Shown one piece after another: positions 8,170-16,084 of a stretch of DNA of 29,701 nt. The position numbers were made by a program, and so were the translations under genes. The stretch lies in NCBI GenBank assembly GCA_934667425.1, contig CAKULV010000038.1:1-29701 (forward strand). The letters are read 5' to 3'. The first letter of the stretch is position 1. Each line of letters opens with the position of its first letter. Source of the stretch: an uncultured Kiritimatiellota bacterium (lineage in GTDB: Bacteria > Verrucomicrobiota > Kiritimatiellia > RFP12 > UBA1067). Below the pieces are notes generated by a model, which was given only the letters and a program-made list of their open reading frames with translations, was not told the DNA's origin and did no database searches.

Positions 8170-8212
8170 TTGTTAAACAAGCTTCCCCAAGGCCGCCTGA
8201 TTGTGGTATAAC
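8170..8212 (+). promoter_or_regulatory. Operator palindrome and promoter of the GntR-type regulator gene
   Basis: TTGTT-A-AACAA (8170-8180) is a perfect inverted repeat. It lies just upstream of a weak -35 (TTCCCC, 8183-8188), an 18-bp spacer and TATAAC (8207-8212) with an extended -10 TGG. The palindrome resembles the TTGT...ACAA half-sites of AraR-like GntR regulators, so autoregulation is plausible. The start codon is only 13 nt past the -10, so the leader would be about 6 nt. Confidence 0.5.
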
Positions 8213-8225
8213 TCTCCATGCGGCA

Positions 8226-9314
8226 ATGAAGAGGGAAGATTCCATATCGCGACGGATCCTGAATGTGCTCACTGAGGACATACGGTGCGGGCGTTATTCG
8301 GCGTCAGGGGCATTCCCGAGCGAGACGGCCCTCGCGAGGCGCTACGGGGTGAGCCGCTCCCTCATCGCGGTTGTGGTCAACGAGCTTGAGCGTACGGGTC
8401 TCGTTGTCCGCCGGCAGGGCAAGGGGACTTTCGTCGTTCGCCAGGCGTCGCGCAAGATCGGGCTTATCGTCCCCGGCGTCGCCTGCACGGACTTCTTCAA
8501 GCCGATCATCAGCGAGATCAACCAGCTTGCGCGTGAGGGGGACTGCACGCTCCTCTTCGCCGAGGTTTTCTCGCTCGACCGCGCCGAGCGCATCCGGCAG
8601 GTGCGCGGGCTCGCGGCGGAGTTCATCGAGAAGCGCGTCGCGGGCGTGATCTACGAGCCGCTCGCCGAGCCGAACGGGAGCGAGGCGAACAGGCACATCC
8701 TCCGAGCCTTTCGCCGCGCCCGGATCCCCGTGGTTCTCATCGACTGCGACGTCGTGCCGTTCCCGCAGAGGAGCGACCACGACGTGGTCGGCGTAAACGA
8801 CGTGGAGGCCGGCGCGAAGATCGCCAGGCACCTCATGGAGGCCGGCGCGAAGAAGGTCCATTTCCTCGTCAGCAAGCTTTGCCCCACGACGTTCGTGAAC
8901 CGCCTGTACGGGGCGGAGACGGAGCTCGTCCGCGCGGGCCTCTCCCGGAAGTGCGCAGTGCTCCGCGCCGAGCCAGACGACCTTGCCGCACTCAGGCTCC
9001 ATTTGAGGAGGCACGGCAGGCCGGACGCCTTCGTATGCGGAAACGACCCGAGCGCGGCGGCGTTCTGCAAGACGCTCGGCGCGGCGGGGCTCTCCGTGCC
9101 GGGGGACGTCATGCTCACGGGCTTTGCCGACCTTCCCGTCGCGTCGCTCATGACTCCACCGCTGACGACGGTCCGCCAGTGCCGGGAGCGGATGGGAGGC
9201 GCGGCGTTCCGCCGCCTCATGGAGCGGATCGCCGATCCCGGGCTCCAGGCGAACGAGATACTTTTCCCCGCGCCGATCGTGGCGCGCGAGTCGACGATGA
9301 GGAGGACGGGATGA
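8226..9314 (+). CDS. GntR-type regulator with LacI-like sugar sensor domain
   Basis: This is a 362-residue transcription factor. Residues about 5-75 form a winged helix of the GntR family (FPSETALARRYGVSRSLIAVVVNELERTGLV, then RRQGKGTFV). Residues about 80-355 look like a periplasmic-binding-protein/LacI-type sensor (IGLIVPGV, GVIYEP, PVVLIDCDVV, VGVNDVEAGAKIARHLMEAGAKKVHFL, DAFVCGNDPSAAAF). This AraR-like layout normally senses a sugar and represses a catabolic operon. The gene heads the cluster running to the GH29 fucosidase and overlaps the next gene by ATGA, so it probably controls that cluster and itself. The first ATG (8218) is followed by a stop after three codons, so 8226 is the start. 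The ligand is unknown. Confidence 0.85.
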   Translation: MKREDSISRRILNVLTEDIRCGRYSASGAFPSETALARRYGVSRSLIAVVVNELERTGLVVRRQGKGTFVVRQASRKIGLIVPGVACTDFFKPIISEINQLAREGDCTLLFAEVFSLDRAERIRQVRGLAAEFIEKRVAGVIYEPLAEPNGSEANRHILRAFRRARIPVVLIDCDVVPFPQRSDHDVVGVNDVEAGAKIARHLMEAGAKKVHFLVSKLCPTTFVNRLYGAETELVRAGLSRKCAVLRAEPDDLAALRLHLRRHGRPDAFVCGNDPSAAAFCKTLGAAGLSVPGDVMLTGFADLPVASLMTPPLTTVRQCRERMGGAAFRRLMERIADPGLQANEILFPAPIVARESTMRRTG

Positions 9315-10147
9315 ACCACCATGGCATGCATCGGCTCAAACTTGCAGGGGCGTTGCCGATCCTCGGCATTGCTTTCACGTGCCAATGTTTGGTGGCCGGT
9401 GAGATCATATGTGAAGGATCGGACTATCCGTATCATCTTCAGGGTGTGGCAACAGACGGCACGAACCTATACTGGACGTTCACGACGGTTTTGGTAAAGA
9501 CAGACTTGCAAGGCAAGCTTGTCGCCAAGCACGAGCCGAAGCGAGAGGGTGCGCACATGGGCGACCTTTCCTGTCGTAATGGGAAGGTCTACGTCGGTGT
9601 CGGCCGTGGGCGACGCGCGGATGGTTCGCGGATTCCGGGAGAGGTATGGGAGATGAACGCGGAGACGCTGGCGGTCGAGCGGACATTCGCGACACCGGAG
9701 GCGATCTGGTGCAACAACGGATTGGCTTGGTGGGATGGCAGCTGGTGGGTGATATCCAGTTCGCCACAAGGATTCGAGTACAATATCCTTGTCGAGTACG
9801 ACGAGAATTTTGTTTACCGGGAGACGCATCTCGTTAAGGGAGGATGGACGCTTTTGGGCGTTCAGACGATTCTCGCCGTAGGGGATCGGCTGTTGCTCGG
9901 CACATACAGTTCAAACACGATTGTGGTAGACGCAAAGGCGCTGCGAAAGAAGAAACGCGATGTCTCAAAAGACACGGGAGTCTTGCGTGTCGTTGAAAAA
10001 TGCTCAACGGACGTCGGAATGCTGATGCTCAACGGAAAGCTCTATGTAGCTCGGCAAAAGAGCCATCATGCGAAGGGCGCAGAGCGGCAGGAATGGAGCG
10101 CGAAGCTCGTTCCATTGCCGAGGACCCATGCCTTGTTGTCCGAATGA
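9311..10147 (+). CDS. Secreted protein, propeller-like, unknown function
   Basis: This 278-residue protein starts with ATG 9311, overlapping the regulator stop, and has an AGGAGG-like site a few bases upstream. The N-terminus is a signal peptide (hydrophobic LAGALPILGIAFTCQCLVAG). The rest contains repeated short blocks with the rhythm of a quinoprotein/NHL-type beta-propeller: VATDGTNLYWTFT, LSCRNGKVYVGVG, LAWWDGSWWVIS, ILAVGDRLLLGTY and LMLNGKLYVAR. These are about five blades, fewer than usual. I recognise no catalytic motif. From its position it may bind or process a glycan handled by the neighbouring DUF4838 and GH29 proteins. Base composition drops here relative to the regulator gene. 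Confidence 0.7.
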   Translation: MNHHGMHRLKLAGALPILGIAFTCQCLVAGEIICEGSDYPYHLQGVATDGTNLYWTFTTVLVKTDLQGKLVAKHEPKREGAHMGDLSCRNGKVYVGVGRGRRADGSRIPGEVWEMNAETLAVERTFATPEAIWCNNGLAWWDGSWWVISSSPQGFEYNILVEYDENFVYRETHLVKGGWTLLGVQTILAVGDRLLLGTYSSNTIVVDAKALRKKKRDVSKDTGVLRVVEKCSTDVGMLMLNGKLYVARQKSHHAKGAERQEWSAKLVPLPRTHALLSE

Positions 10148-10183
10148 AATCCCGTGCCGGGAACTTGAGATGTGAGACACGAT

Positions 10184-12328
10184 ATGAAACGTGAAAACAT
10201 GGTCTGGAAAATCGTTGCCACCTTGGCGTGCGCGGTTGCGGCTTCTTCCATGCTGGCTGTTCAGGTTTTGGACATTCCAAAGGACGAGGCGGCCAGGCTG
10301 GCTGTCCATGATGTGCAGCGCATCCTTGGTGACAAGGACATGGTGGTCTGCTGTCGGACGAATGCCGCGCTTGGGGCGCAGGAATGGCGATTAAAGTCTG
10401 ACGGACGGACGCTAACGGTCGAAGGCCGAGATGGGCTTGGCGTTGCCTATGGCCTTTATTCATTTCTTGAGCAGATCATCGGTTGCCGTTGGTATGCTCC
10501 GGACGTCGAGGTTGTGCCGCCGCTTTACGGATGGAGCCTTCCGGAATTCGAGCGTTCCGGGCGCCCGGCGATCATGAGCCGCGAGATGTATGTGGGGTCT
10601 GATTTTGTTGATGGTAAATGGCGCCTGCGGAACAAGGAAACGATGCGCTCGGCAGGTGGCGATTCTGAACGTAGCGGGAGTCCGGGACATTGTCATACCT
10701 TCTCATATTATGCCAAGTCGCTTGGCCGCAAGGACGCGAAAGCTGGTTCCGATTGGTTCTGTCTGACCGATCCAGGCATCCGCAAAGCCGTGGCAGAGGC
10801 GATGAAAAACAATATTCGGCTGGATCGTGAAAAGGCGGCCAAGAAGGGGCTTCCCCGCTATCAGTGGCCGAGCATTTATGAATTAAGCCAGGACGACGGA
10901 GGGACAGGGTTCGCTTGCCGTTGCTCGGCTTGCCTTCGGTTGCGTGACGCGGCGGGGTCTTGGTCCGGACCGAACATAGAGTTCGCCAGTGCCGTCGCGG
11001 TGGAGGTTGCCAAAGAGTTCCCGGATGTTTGGGTACGGACGTTCGCCTATTCTTATACCGAACAACCGCCGACCAATGCCTTCCGGGCGGCAGACAACCT
11101 GATCGTACGCTATTGCCGTAGTTTTTTGTTTCAGCCGTTGACGGGTGATACTGACAATGGAAAGGTCTTTCGTGGATGGGATGGCCATGTCGATCGCAAG
11201 TTCGTGTGGAGTTACTGGCGGGCATATTCAGGTCCGTTTTTCCCCACCGTGAAGCCACGCGATGACATACAAAACGAAATCAGATATTGCCGCGATATGC
11301 ATGTCCATGGATATTTCGCCGAGGCAGAGGACCCTATGTCCCGCTCGTTCAGTATGATGAATCACTGGATTTTTCTCAAGGTGGCGGAGAATCCAGATCT
11401 TTCGGTTCGTGCTTTGGCTGATGAATTCATTCAGGCATATTACGGAGCGGCCGCAAAACCTATCACGGCCTATCTGAACTATCTTGAGATGAGAGAGAAA
11501 AAGGCATATGCCGCTATTGATCCGTCATTCGTTCGCCGGACATCCTCTGGCCATCTTGCGATGTACACCCAGCGCGACTATCTTGATGAAAGCTTCTTTG
11601 AAAAAGTTGATCCACTGCTTGAGGAGGCTGAGCTATTGGTTGCCAACGACCCTGCTTCTTTGTCGCATGTGCGCCTGGAGCGACTTGTTTTTGACAGGAC
11701 TGTAGTGGACAAGCATCTTGTTGCGCAGGCGGCAGGCATAGATGTGGCCGCTGCGTCGCGCAGAATCGCCATTGCCGCCCCTGCGGTCATCGGTTCATGG
11801 GGTTTTGACAAAAAGAGCCGCAGCGAAAGGATGTCCAGGGCAAAACGGGAAGCAGAACGCGCCATGGCATTCGCGGCGCGTTATCCGGTTGCAGAGCCGG
11901 CCGAGCTGAAGGGGCGGAATTATGAGGCTTGGAGCGTGCCTATGCTGAGACCTCGATTTATGCAGGTTGTTGACTCTGATTCTGCCGTCGGATGTGCGGG
12001 CTACGACCCATCGCTCAAACCAATGGGGGAGGCGACGTTTATCTTGGCCGCAGGGCTTGACGACACGCGCGTGACACGTGAAATTAAGGGCAAAGAAATA
12101 CCTCAGGACGAAAAATTCCACCTTTATCGCATTGGACGAATGCGGATGGTCTGCGAAGACGGCTTGTGGTTCGGTGCAAGCAAAGGGAGGACGTGGTTGC
12201 CGTGTTTTTCGCCCAGCCATGAGGAACGCGAGTTCTGGATTTCAATTAAGTTCACAGGACCGGCCCATGTGGCCGGGTCGAAAGAGCCGAATCGAATTTT
12301 GTATGACAGGTTGTTTGTCGTAAAATAA
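10184..12328 (+). CDS. Secreted DUF4838 protein, glucuronidase/hexosaminidase-like
   Basis: This 714-residue protein has a signal peptide (hydrophobic stretch IVATLACAVAASSMLAVQV). ATG 10184 is chosen over GTG 10172 because it gives a better N-terminus; the ribosome binding site is weak either way. The N-terminal region has the GH67/GH20-type small alpha/beta domain ending in DGLGVAYGLYSFLEQIIGCRWYAPD. The core carries the DUF4838 block: SQDDGG near residue 235, a Cys pair in CRCSAC, then FPDVWVRTFAYSYTEQPP and a barrel-like region. DUF4838 proteins are abundant in gut and marine PVC and Bacteroidetes genomes and are thought to be retaining-type glycosidase relatives, but the activity is not firmly assigned. 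Low GC for this window (about 47% in the line at 11101-11160). Confidence 0.75.
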   Translation: MKRENMVWKIVATLACAVAASSMLAVQVLDIPKDEAARLAVHDVQRILGDKDMVVCCRTNAALGAQEWRLKSDGRTLTVEGRDGLGVAYGLYSFLEQIIGCRWYAPDVEVVPPLYGWSLPEFERSGRPAIMSREMYVGSDFVDGKWRLRNKETMRSAGGDSERSGSPGHCHTFSYYAKSLGRKDAKAGSDWFCLTDPGIRKAVAEAMKNNIRLDREKAAKKGLPRYQWPSIYELSQDDGGTGFACRCSACLRLRDAAGSWSGPNIEFASAVAVEVAKEFPDVWVRTFAYSYTEQPPTNAFRAADNLIVRYCRSFLFQPLTGDTDNGKVFRGWDGHVDRKFVWSYWRAYSGPFFPTVKPRDDIQNEIRYCRDMHVHGYFAEAEDPMSRSFSMMNHWIFLKVAENPDLSVRALADEFIQAYYGAAAKPITAYLNYLEMREKKAYAAIDPSFVRRTSSGHLAMYTQRDYLDESFFEKVDPLLEEAELLVANDPASLSHVRLERLVFDRTVVDKHLVAQAAGIDVAAASRRIAIAAPAVIGSWGFDKKSRSERMSRAKREAERAMAFAARYPVAEPAELKGRNYEAWSVPMLRPRFMQVVDSDSAVGCAGYDPSLKPMGEATFILAAGLDDTRVTREIKGKEIPQDEKFHLYRIGRMRMVCEDGLWFGASKGRTWLPCFSPSHEEREFWISIKFTGPAHVAGSKEPNRILYDRLFVVK

Positions 12329-12386
12329 ACCGAGGTTTGGTTGGAACCGTGTCATGAATGGCTAACGATGGTAAGAAGGAGACAAA

Positions 12387-14465
12387 ATGAATACTGATAG
12401 AAAGAGTTCCCGTACGCTGAAGCCCGCATCTTTTCTTGCGGCCATATCGGCAATTCTGTCGGCAGCCGCAAGTCCAACGACTGATTGGTCAAAGTTGTCT
12501 GGTGAACAGACAATCCCAGAAGGCGAGACATGGGACATACAGGCCAGCGACATGAAGGATATCGAACCGGGCATAAACATCACGAAAATCCTGTTTGACG
12601 GCAATGCATCCGCGCTCAAGCTGACTGGAGAATCGCCGATTGAGATGGGAGATTTGGCGATTACCTTCAAGGGCAACAAGAACAGAGGCACGATGATCAT
12701 CGAGAATGCGCAACAGGTAATTTACCCGACGGATTCTTCAAAGGCAGGTGATCCGGCGTTCGGCATTGGCGGGAATCAACCGAAATGTCTACGTGTCACC
12801 AATTCTTGCTTGACTTGCGGCTCTGGTATTGAGGCGACGGCTGACAACGCAACCCGGCACGCTCTTGCCGTTGGCTGGAAGAATGCGATGTCCGGTGTTC
12901 TGATAGTTGATGCCGGCGCCGTTTTGACGAATAAGCTCATTGTCGGCCGTATGTCGGGTTCTACGGGGGCCGTCTATCAGAATGACGGCATGGTCGAGTG
13001 TTTTGGATATGCGGGCGCGTCGTATAACGGGCAGTCTACGATTGGATACGAGGGACATGCCTATTATCGCCTTATGGGCGGCGAATGTCGGTTTTACGGG
13101 CGTCCAGTAGTTTCCCGTTCAATGGGTTCTGTTGGCCTCATTGAGGTTTCGGGCGGGACTTTTTCCCTTGAGCAGAGCCAGTTTGTTTCCGCCGATCCGT
13201 GGTTTTTCCTGGGGTATGCGACTGGTTCGCTCGTGCATCTCTACGCTACGGGCGGCATGGTGAACATGAGGGCGAGTAACGGTTCGTCGCAGGTGGTTTC
13301 CCTCTACAACAAGAATGAGAACGTGACGCTGACCGTGGCTGGCAAGAATGCGAGGGTCATTACGCCCGACTGGTACATTGGATGGAACGATAATGGCGGT
13401 GGAGAGCTGAACATCAACTTGAATGCGGGCGTGCTTGAGACATCGCCGTTCCGCTCTCGCGCGAGCAACGATTCGGCGCGTGCGAATGACGAGAATGTAT
13501 ATGTTAACTTCAATGGTGGAACGTTGAAGGCGGCTGTGGGCGCCCAGAACCTGTTCCAGGCGAAACCGGATAAGCATTTCAAGGTCAGTGCGCGCGTCTA
13601 TGAGAAGGGTGCGACGATCGATTCAAGTTATCGCGATGCGAAGTTGTCGATCTCGCTTGTGCCGGCATCCGGCAATGGCGTTCGGTCTATTGCCGTCCCG
13701 GTGACGATTGCCGACAGGACATTTGTCGCTCCGCCGTTTGTCAAGATCGTCCGTGGCGTTGGCGATGAGACGGGCGTTGGCGCGACAGCATATGCCAAGT
13801 TGGATCCTGCAACCGCAAGGTTGAAGGGAATTGAGGTGACGTCTGCGGGCTGGGATTATGCCGTCGATCCGACAGCGGAGTTTTACGTCGGGACGGAAAA
13901 GATCGGCGAGGCTACGTGTGTGTGTTCGCCGAACCAGGCCGGAGGCTTCACCAAGACAGGCCCTGATCTCTTCACGCTTGAGCAGCCTAATTTCTGGGCG
14001 CAGTGGACGAAGGTCATAGGCGGTACGCTCAAGGCCGGTGTCGCCGGGTCGATTCCGAATGGAACGGCTCTGACGCTTTCAAACGGCGCGACGCTTGACC
14101 TCAATTCGACTGGCGACATGGTCATCATCGGGCTGGCCGGCAACGGAGGCAAGGTCTCCAACGGCAAGATCAAAGTTGTCGGCGACTTGAAGGTGTCCGC
14201 AAAGCAGTTTTCCGACGATGATGTTGTGGCGATCAACGGTACGGTCGATCTGTCGGAAGCGACGTCGGTGACGCTTACGGATGTCGATCTACTGACGGAT
14301 GAATACAAGGACATTCGTGGCGGCAGGATGCTTTTCACGGCTACGAAGTTGTCGGGCGCAGCTAATGTGCCCGTTAACGGGCTCCCTGCCGGTTGGGATG
14401 CCGCCTGGAGAAGGAACGGCCTGAAGATTTGGTACAGGCATGGCTTCTCCCTGATTTTGAGGTGA
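12387..14465 (+). CDS. Autotransporter-like beta-helix surface protein
   Basis: This 692-residue exported protein follows AAGGAG at 12376-12381. A signal peptide (FLAAISAILSAAASP) is followed by Gly/Asn/Thr-rich repeats typical of a right-handed beta-helix. Near the C-terminus, the stretch from FTKTGPDLFTL through IGGTLKAGVAGSIPNGTALTL to NGATLDLNSTGD matches the autotransporter-associated beta-strand repeat pattern. There is no C-terminal beta-barrel, so it is not a classical autotransporter. The chain instead ends RHGFSLILR, similar to the end of the LamG protein at 20949-23402. It is probably a surface adhesin or glycan-binding scaffold. It lies between DUF4838 and GH29 genes with short gaps, so it is likely co-expressed. 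Confidence 0.7.
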   Translation: MNTDRKSSRTLKPASFLAAISAILSAAASPTTDWSKLSGEQTIPEGETWDIQASDMKDIEPGINITKILFDGNASALKLTGESPIEMGDLAITFKGNKNRGTMIIENAQQVIYPTDSSKAGDPAFGIGGNQPKCLRVTNSCLTCGSGIEATADNATRHALAVGWKNAMSGVLIVDAGAVLTNKLIVGRMSGSTGAVYQNDGMVECFGYAGASYNGQSTIGYEGHAYYRLMGGECRFYGRPVVSRSMGSVGLIEVSGGTFSLEQSQFVSADPWFFLGYATGSLVHLYATGGMVNMRASNGSSQVVSLYNKNENVTLTVAGKNARVITPDWYIGWNDNGGGELNINLNAGVLETSPFRSRASNDSARANDENVYVNFNGGTLKAAVGAQNLFQAKPDKHFKVSARVYEKGATIDSSYRDAKLSISLVPASGNGVRSIAVPVTIADRTFVAPPFVKIVRGVGDETGVGATAYAKLDPATARLKGIEVTSAGWDYAVDPTAEFYVGTEKIGEATCVCSPNQAGGFTKTGPDLFTLEQPNFWAQWTKVIGGTLKAGVAGSIPNGTALTLSNGATLDLNSTGDMVIIGLAGNGGKVSNGKIKVVGDLKVSAKQFSDDDVVAINGTVDLSEATSVTLTDVDLLTDEYKDIRGGRMLFTATKLSGAANVPVNGLPAGWDAAWRRNGLKIWYRHGFSLILR

Positions 14466-14549
14466 ATAAACATGCGCTAAAGGGGTCATGTCGCGGTTGA
14501 AGTCCTGTCTTGATTATCTGTGAGGAAAAATGAAGGAAGGGAATATGGC

Positions 14550-15911
14550 ATGGGAATGAAGATCGTTTTGGGCGCTGCGCTGTGCGCGGCCATTTCGGCG
14601 TGCGCGATCGCGGAGACTGAGGCCGAGACGGCCGAGCGCCTCAGGTGGTTCACCGAGGCGCGCTTCGGAATGTTCATCCACTTCGGTGCCTATTCGCTCG
14701 CGGCGCGGCACGAATGGGTGAAGAACTACGAGAACCTGTCGGACGCCGACTACGCGCGGTACGTGGAGAACTTCGACCCCGACCTGCTCGACGCAGGGGA
14801 GTGGGTGCGGGCGGCGAAGGACGCCGGGATGAGGTACATCGTGCTGACGGCGAAGCACCACGACGGATTCTGCCTGTTCGACTCAGGGCTTACCGACTAC
14901 AAGTCCACGAATACGCCGTTCGGGCGCGACATAGTAAGGGAGTTCGCGGACGCCTGCCGCGCCGCCGGCATCCGCTGCGGTCTCTACTACTCGCTGCTCG
15001 ACTGGCACCACCCCGACTACACGAAGGACTACTGGTATCCCGGGTGCAAGGGCAAGACGAAGGATGAGCTGGCCGCCATGAACAAGGGGCGCGACTTCTC
15101 GAAGTACGTCGCCTACATGCACGGGCAGGTGCGGGAGCTGCTTACCGGCTACGGCAAGGTCGATATCTTCTGGTACGACTTCACCGCCCAGAAGCCGGGC
15201 GTGCCGTGGTGGGACACGTTCAAGCACACGGCGGACTGGAAGGGGAAGGAGCTGATGGCAATGACGCGGAAGCTCCAGCCCGGCATCGTCGTCAACGACC
15301 GCCTGGGCGGCGAGGTGCCGGCCGACGTCGTCACGCCCGAGCAGCAGAAGACCTTCGCGTGGCCGACGCACGGCGGCAGGCCCGCGCCGGCGTGGGAGAC
15401 GTGCCAGACGTTCTCTGGCAGCTGGGGCTACAACCGCGACGAGATGACGTGGAAGGACCTTCGCCAGCTGCTCGTCATGGTCATCGACAACGTATCGAAG
15501 GGCGGGAACACGATCCTGAACGTCGGTCCTACCGGGCGCGGCAACTTCGACGCGCGCGCGAGGGAGCGCCTCGCCGGCATCGGCAGGTGGATGGGGCCCA
15601 ACGGCCGCTCGGTCTACGGCTGCGGCGCCGCGCCGAAGGGATTCGCCGCGCCGGAGGGGACGCTCCTCACGTACAGCGAGGCGCGCAAGCGGCTCTACGT
15701 TCACCTCCTCGAGTATCCGATCGGGTCCCTGCCGATCACGTTCGCGGACAAGGTCAGGTACGCGCAGTTCCTGCACGACGCATCGGAGGTCAAGGTCAAG
15801 GTTCCTCTCAACGTCGCCGGGCTTCCGCGCCCGGACGCCGACCCGGCTTTCATCCTGCCCGTCGTCAAGCCTGACGTGGAGATCCCTGTGATCGAGGTCT
15901 TTCTCAAGTAA
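14550..15911 (+). CDS. GH29 alpha-L-fucosidase, exported
   Basis: This 453-residue enzyme would release alpha-L-fucose from glycans by a retaining mechanism. GH29 signatures are clear: ARFGMFIHFGAYSL (residues 37-50), TAKHHDGFCLFDS (around residue 103), and VDIFWYDF, where Asp 210 is the expected nucleophile. DNVSKGGNTILNVGPTGRG is the conserved late block. The acid/base residue varies in this family and I do not assign it. ATG 14550 has GGAAGG at 14535-14540. The signal peptide contains ISAC (Cys 18), so it may be a lipoprotein. It closes the GntR-headed cluster. Fucose is a terminal sugar of mucins, which fits the sialidase locus downstream. Confidence 0.9.
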   Translation: MGMKIVLGAALCAAISACAIAETEAETAERLRWFTEARFGMFIHFGAYSLAARHEWVKNYENLSDADYARYVENFDPDLLDAGEWVRAAKDAGMRYIVLTAKHHDGFCLFDSGLTDYKSTNTPFGRDIVREFADACRAAGIRCGLYYSLLDWHHPDYTKDYWYPGCKGKTKDELAAMNKGRDFSKYVAYMHGQVRELLTGYGKVDIFWYDFTAQKPGVPWWDTFKHTADWKGKELMAMTRKLQPGIVVNDRLGGEVPADVVTPEQQKTFAWPTHGGRPAPAWETCQTFSGSWGYNRDEMTWKDLRQLLVMVIDNVSKGGNTILNVGPTGRGNFDARARERLAGIGRWMGPNGRSVYGCGAAPKGFAAPEGTLLTYSEARKRLYVHLLEYPIGSLPITFADKVRYAQFLHDASEVKVKVPLNVAGLPRPDADPAFILPVVKPDVEIPVIEVFLK

Positions 15912-15930
15912 ATGAAGCCCCCCGCATAAC

Positions 15931-15983
15931 CCGTTGCAACGGCAATGCTCGGATATGGTATAATCCGGCGCCGTTGCAACTGG
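15931..15983 (+). promoter_or_regulatory. Isocitrate dehydrogenase promoter with paired palindromic operators
   Basis: TTGCAA (15934-15939) and TATAAT (15959-15964, extended TGG) form a promoter with a 19-bp spacer. A perfect 12-bp palindrome CCGTTGCAACGG (15931-15942) overlaps the -35. A second copy, CCGTTGCAAC (15971-15980), begins exactly 40 bp later at the expected start site. The spacing is close to four helical turns, which suits a dimeric repressor binding both sites. Confidence 0.6.
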
Positions 15984-15984
15984 C

Positions 15985-16045
15985 GAGGCGGCATGGGCCG
16001 CCTCCAATGGGCCGCGCCCGTATCCGGAACGGTCCGGACACGGGC
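15985..16045 (+). promoter_or_regulatory. Structured 5' leader of isocitrate dehydrogenase gene
   Basis: Two strong hairpins lie in the about 115-nt leader. GAGGCGGC/GCCGCCTC (15985-15992 with 15997-16004) has a 4-nt loop. GCCCGT-A-TCCGGA with TCCGGA-C-ACGGGC (16016-16028 with 16033-16045) gives 12 pairs and one mismatch. No T-run follows, so they are not plain terminators. No known riboswitch class is recognisable. Confidence 0.5.
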
Positions 16046-16084
16046 AGAAGATAAAATTGAAACTGGTGAAAGGTCGAACAAGAG

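Larger units (their letters stand above)
7838..8225 (+). other. Gene-free interval
   Basis: No convincing coding sequence on either strand. It holds degenerate CGATTT repeats at its left end, a 7-bp hairpin at 8120-8138, and a palindrome and promoter for the GntR gene at its right end. The middle (about 7880-8115) shows nothing I can identify. The preceding operon has no clear intrinsic terminator here. Confidence 0.6.
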
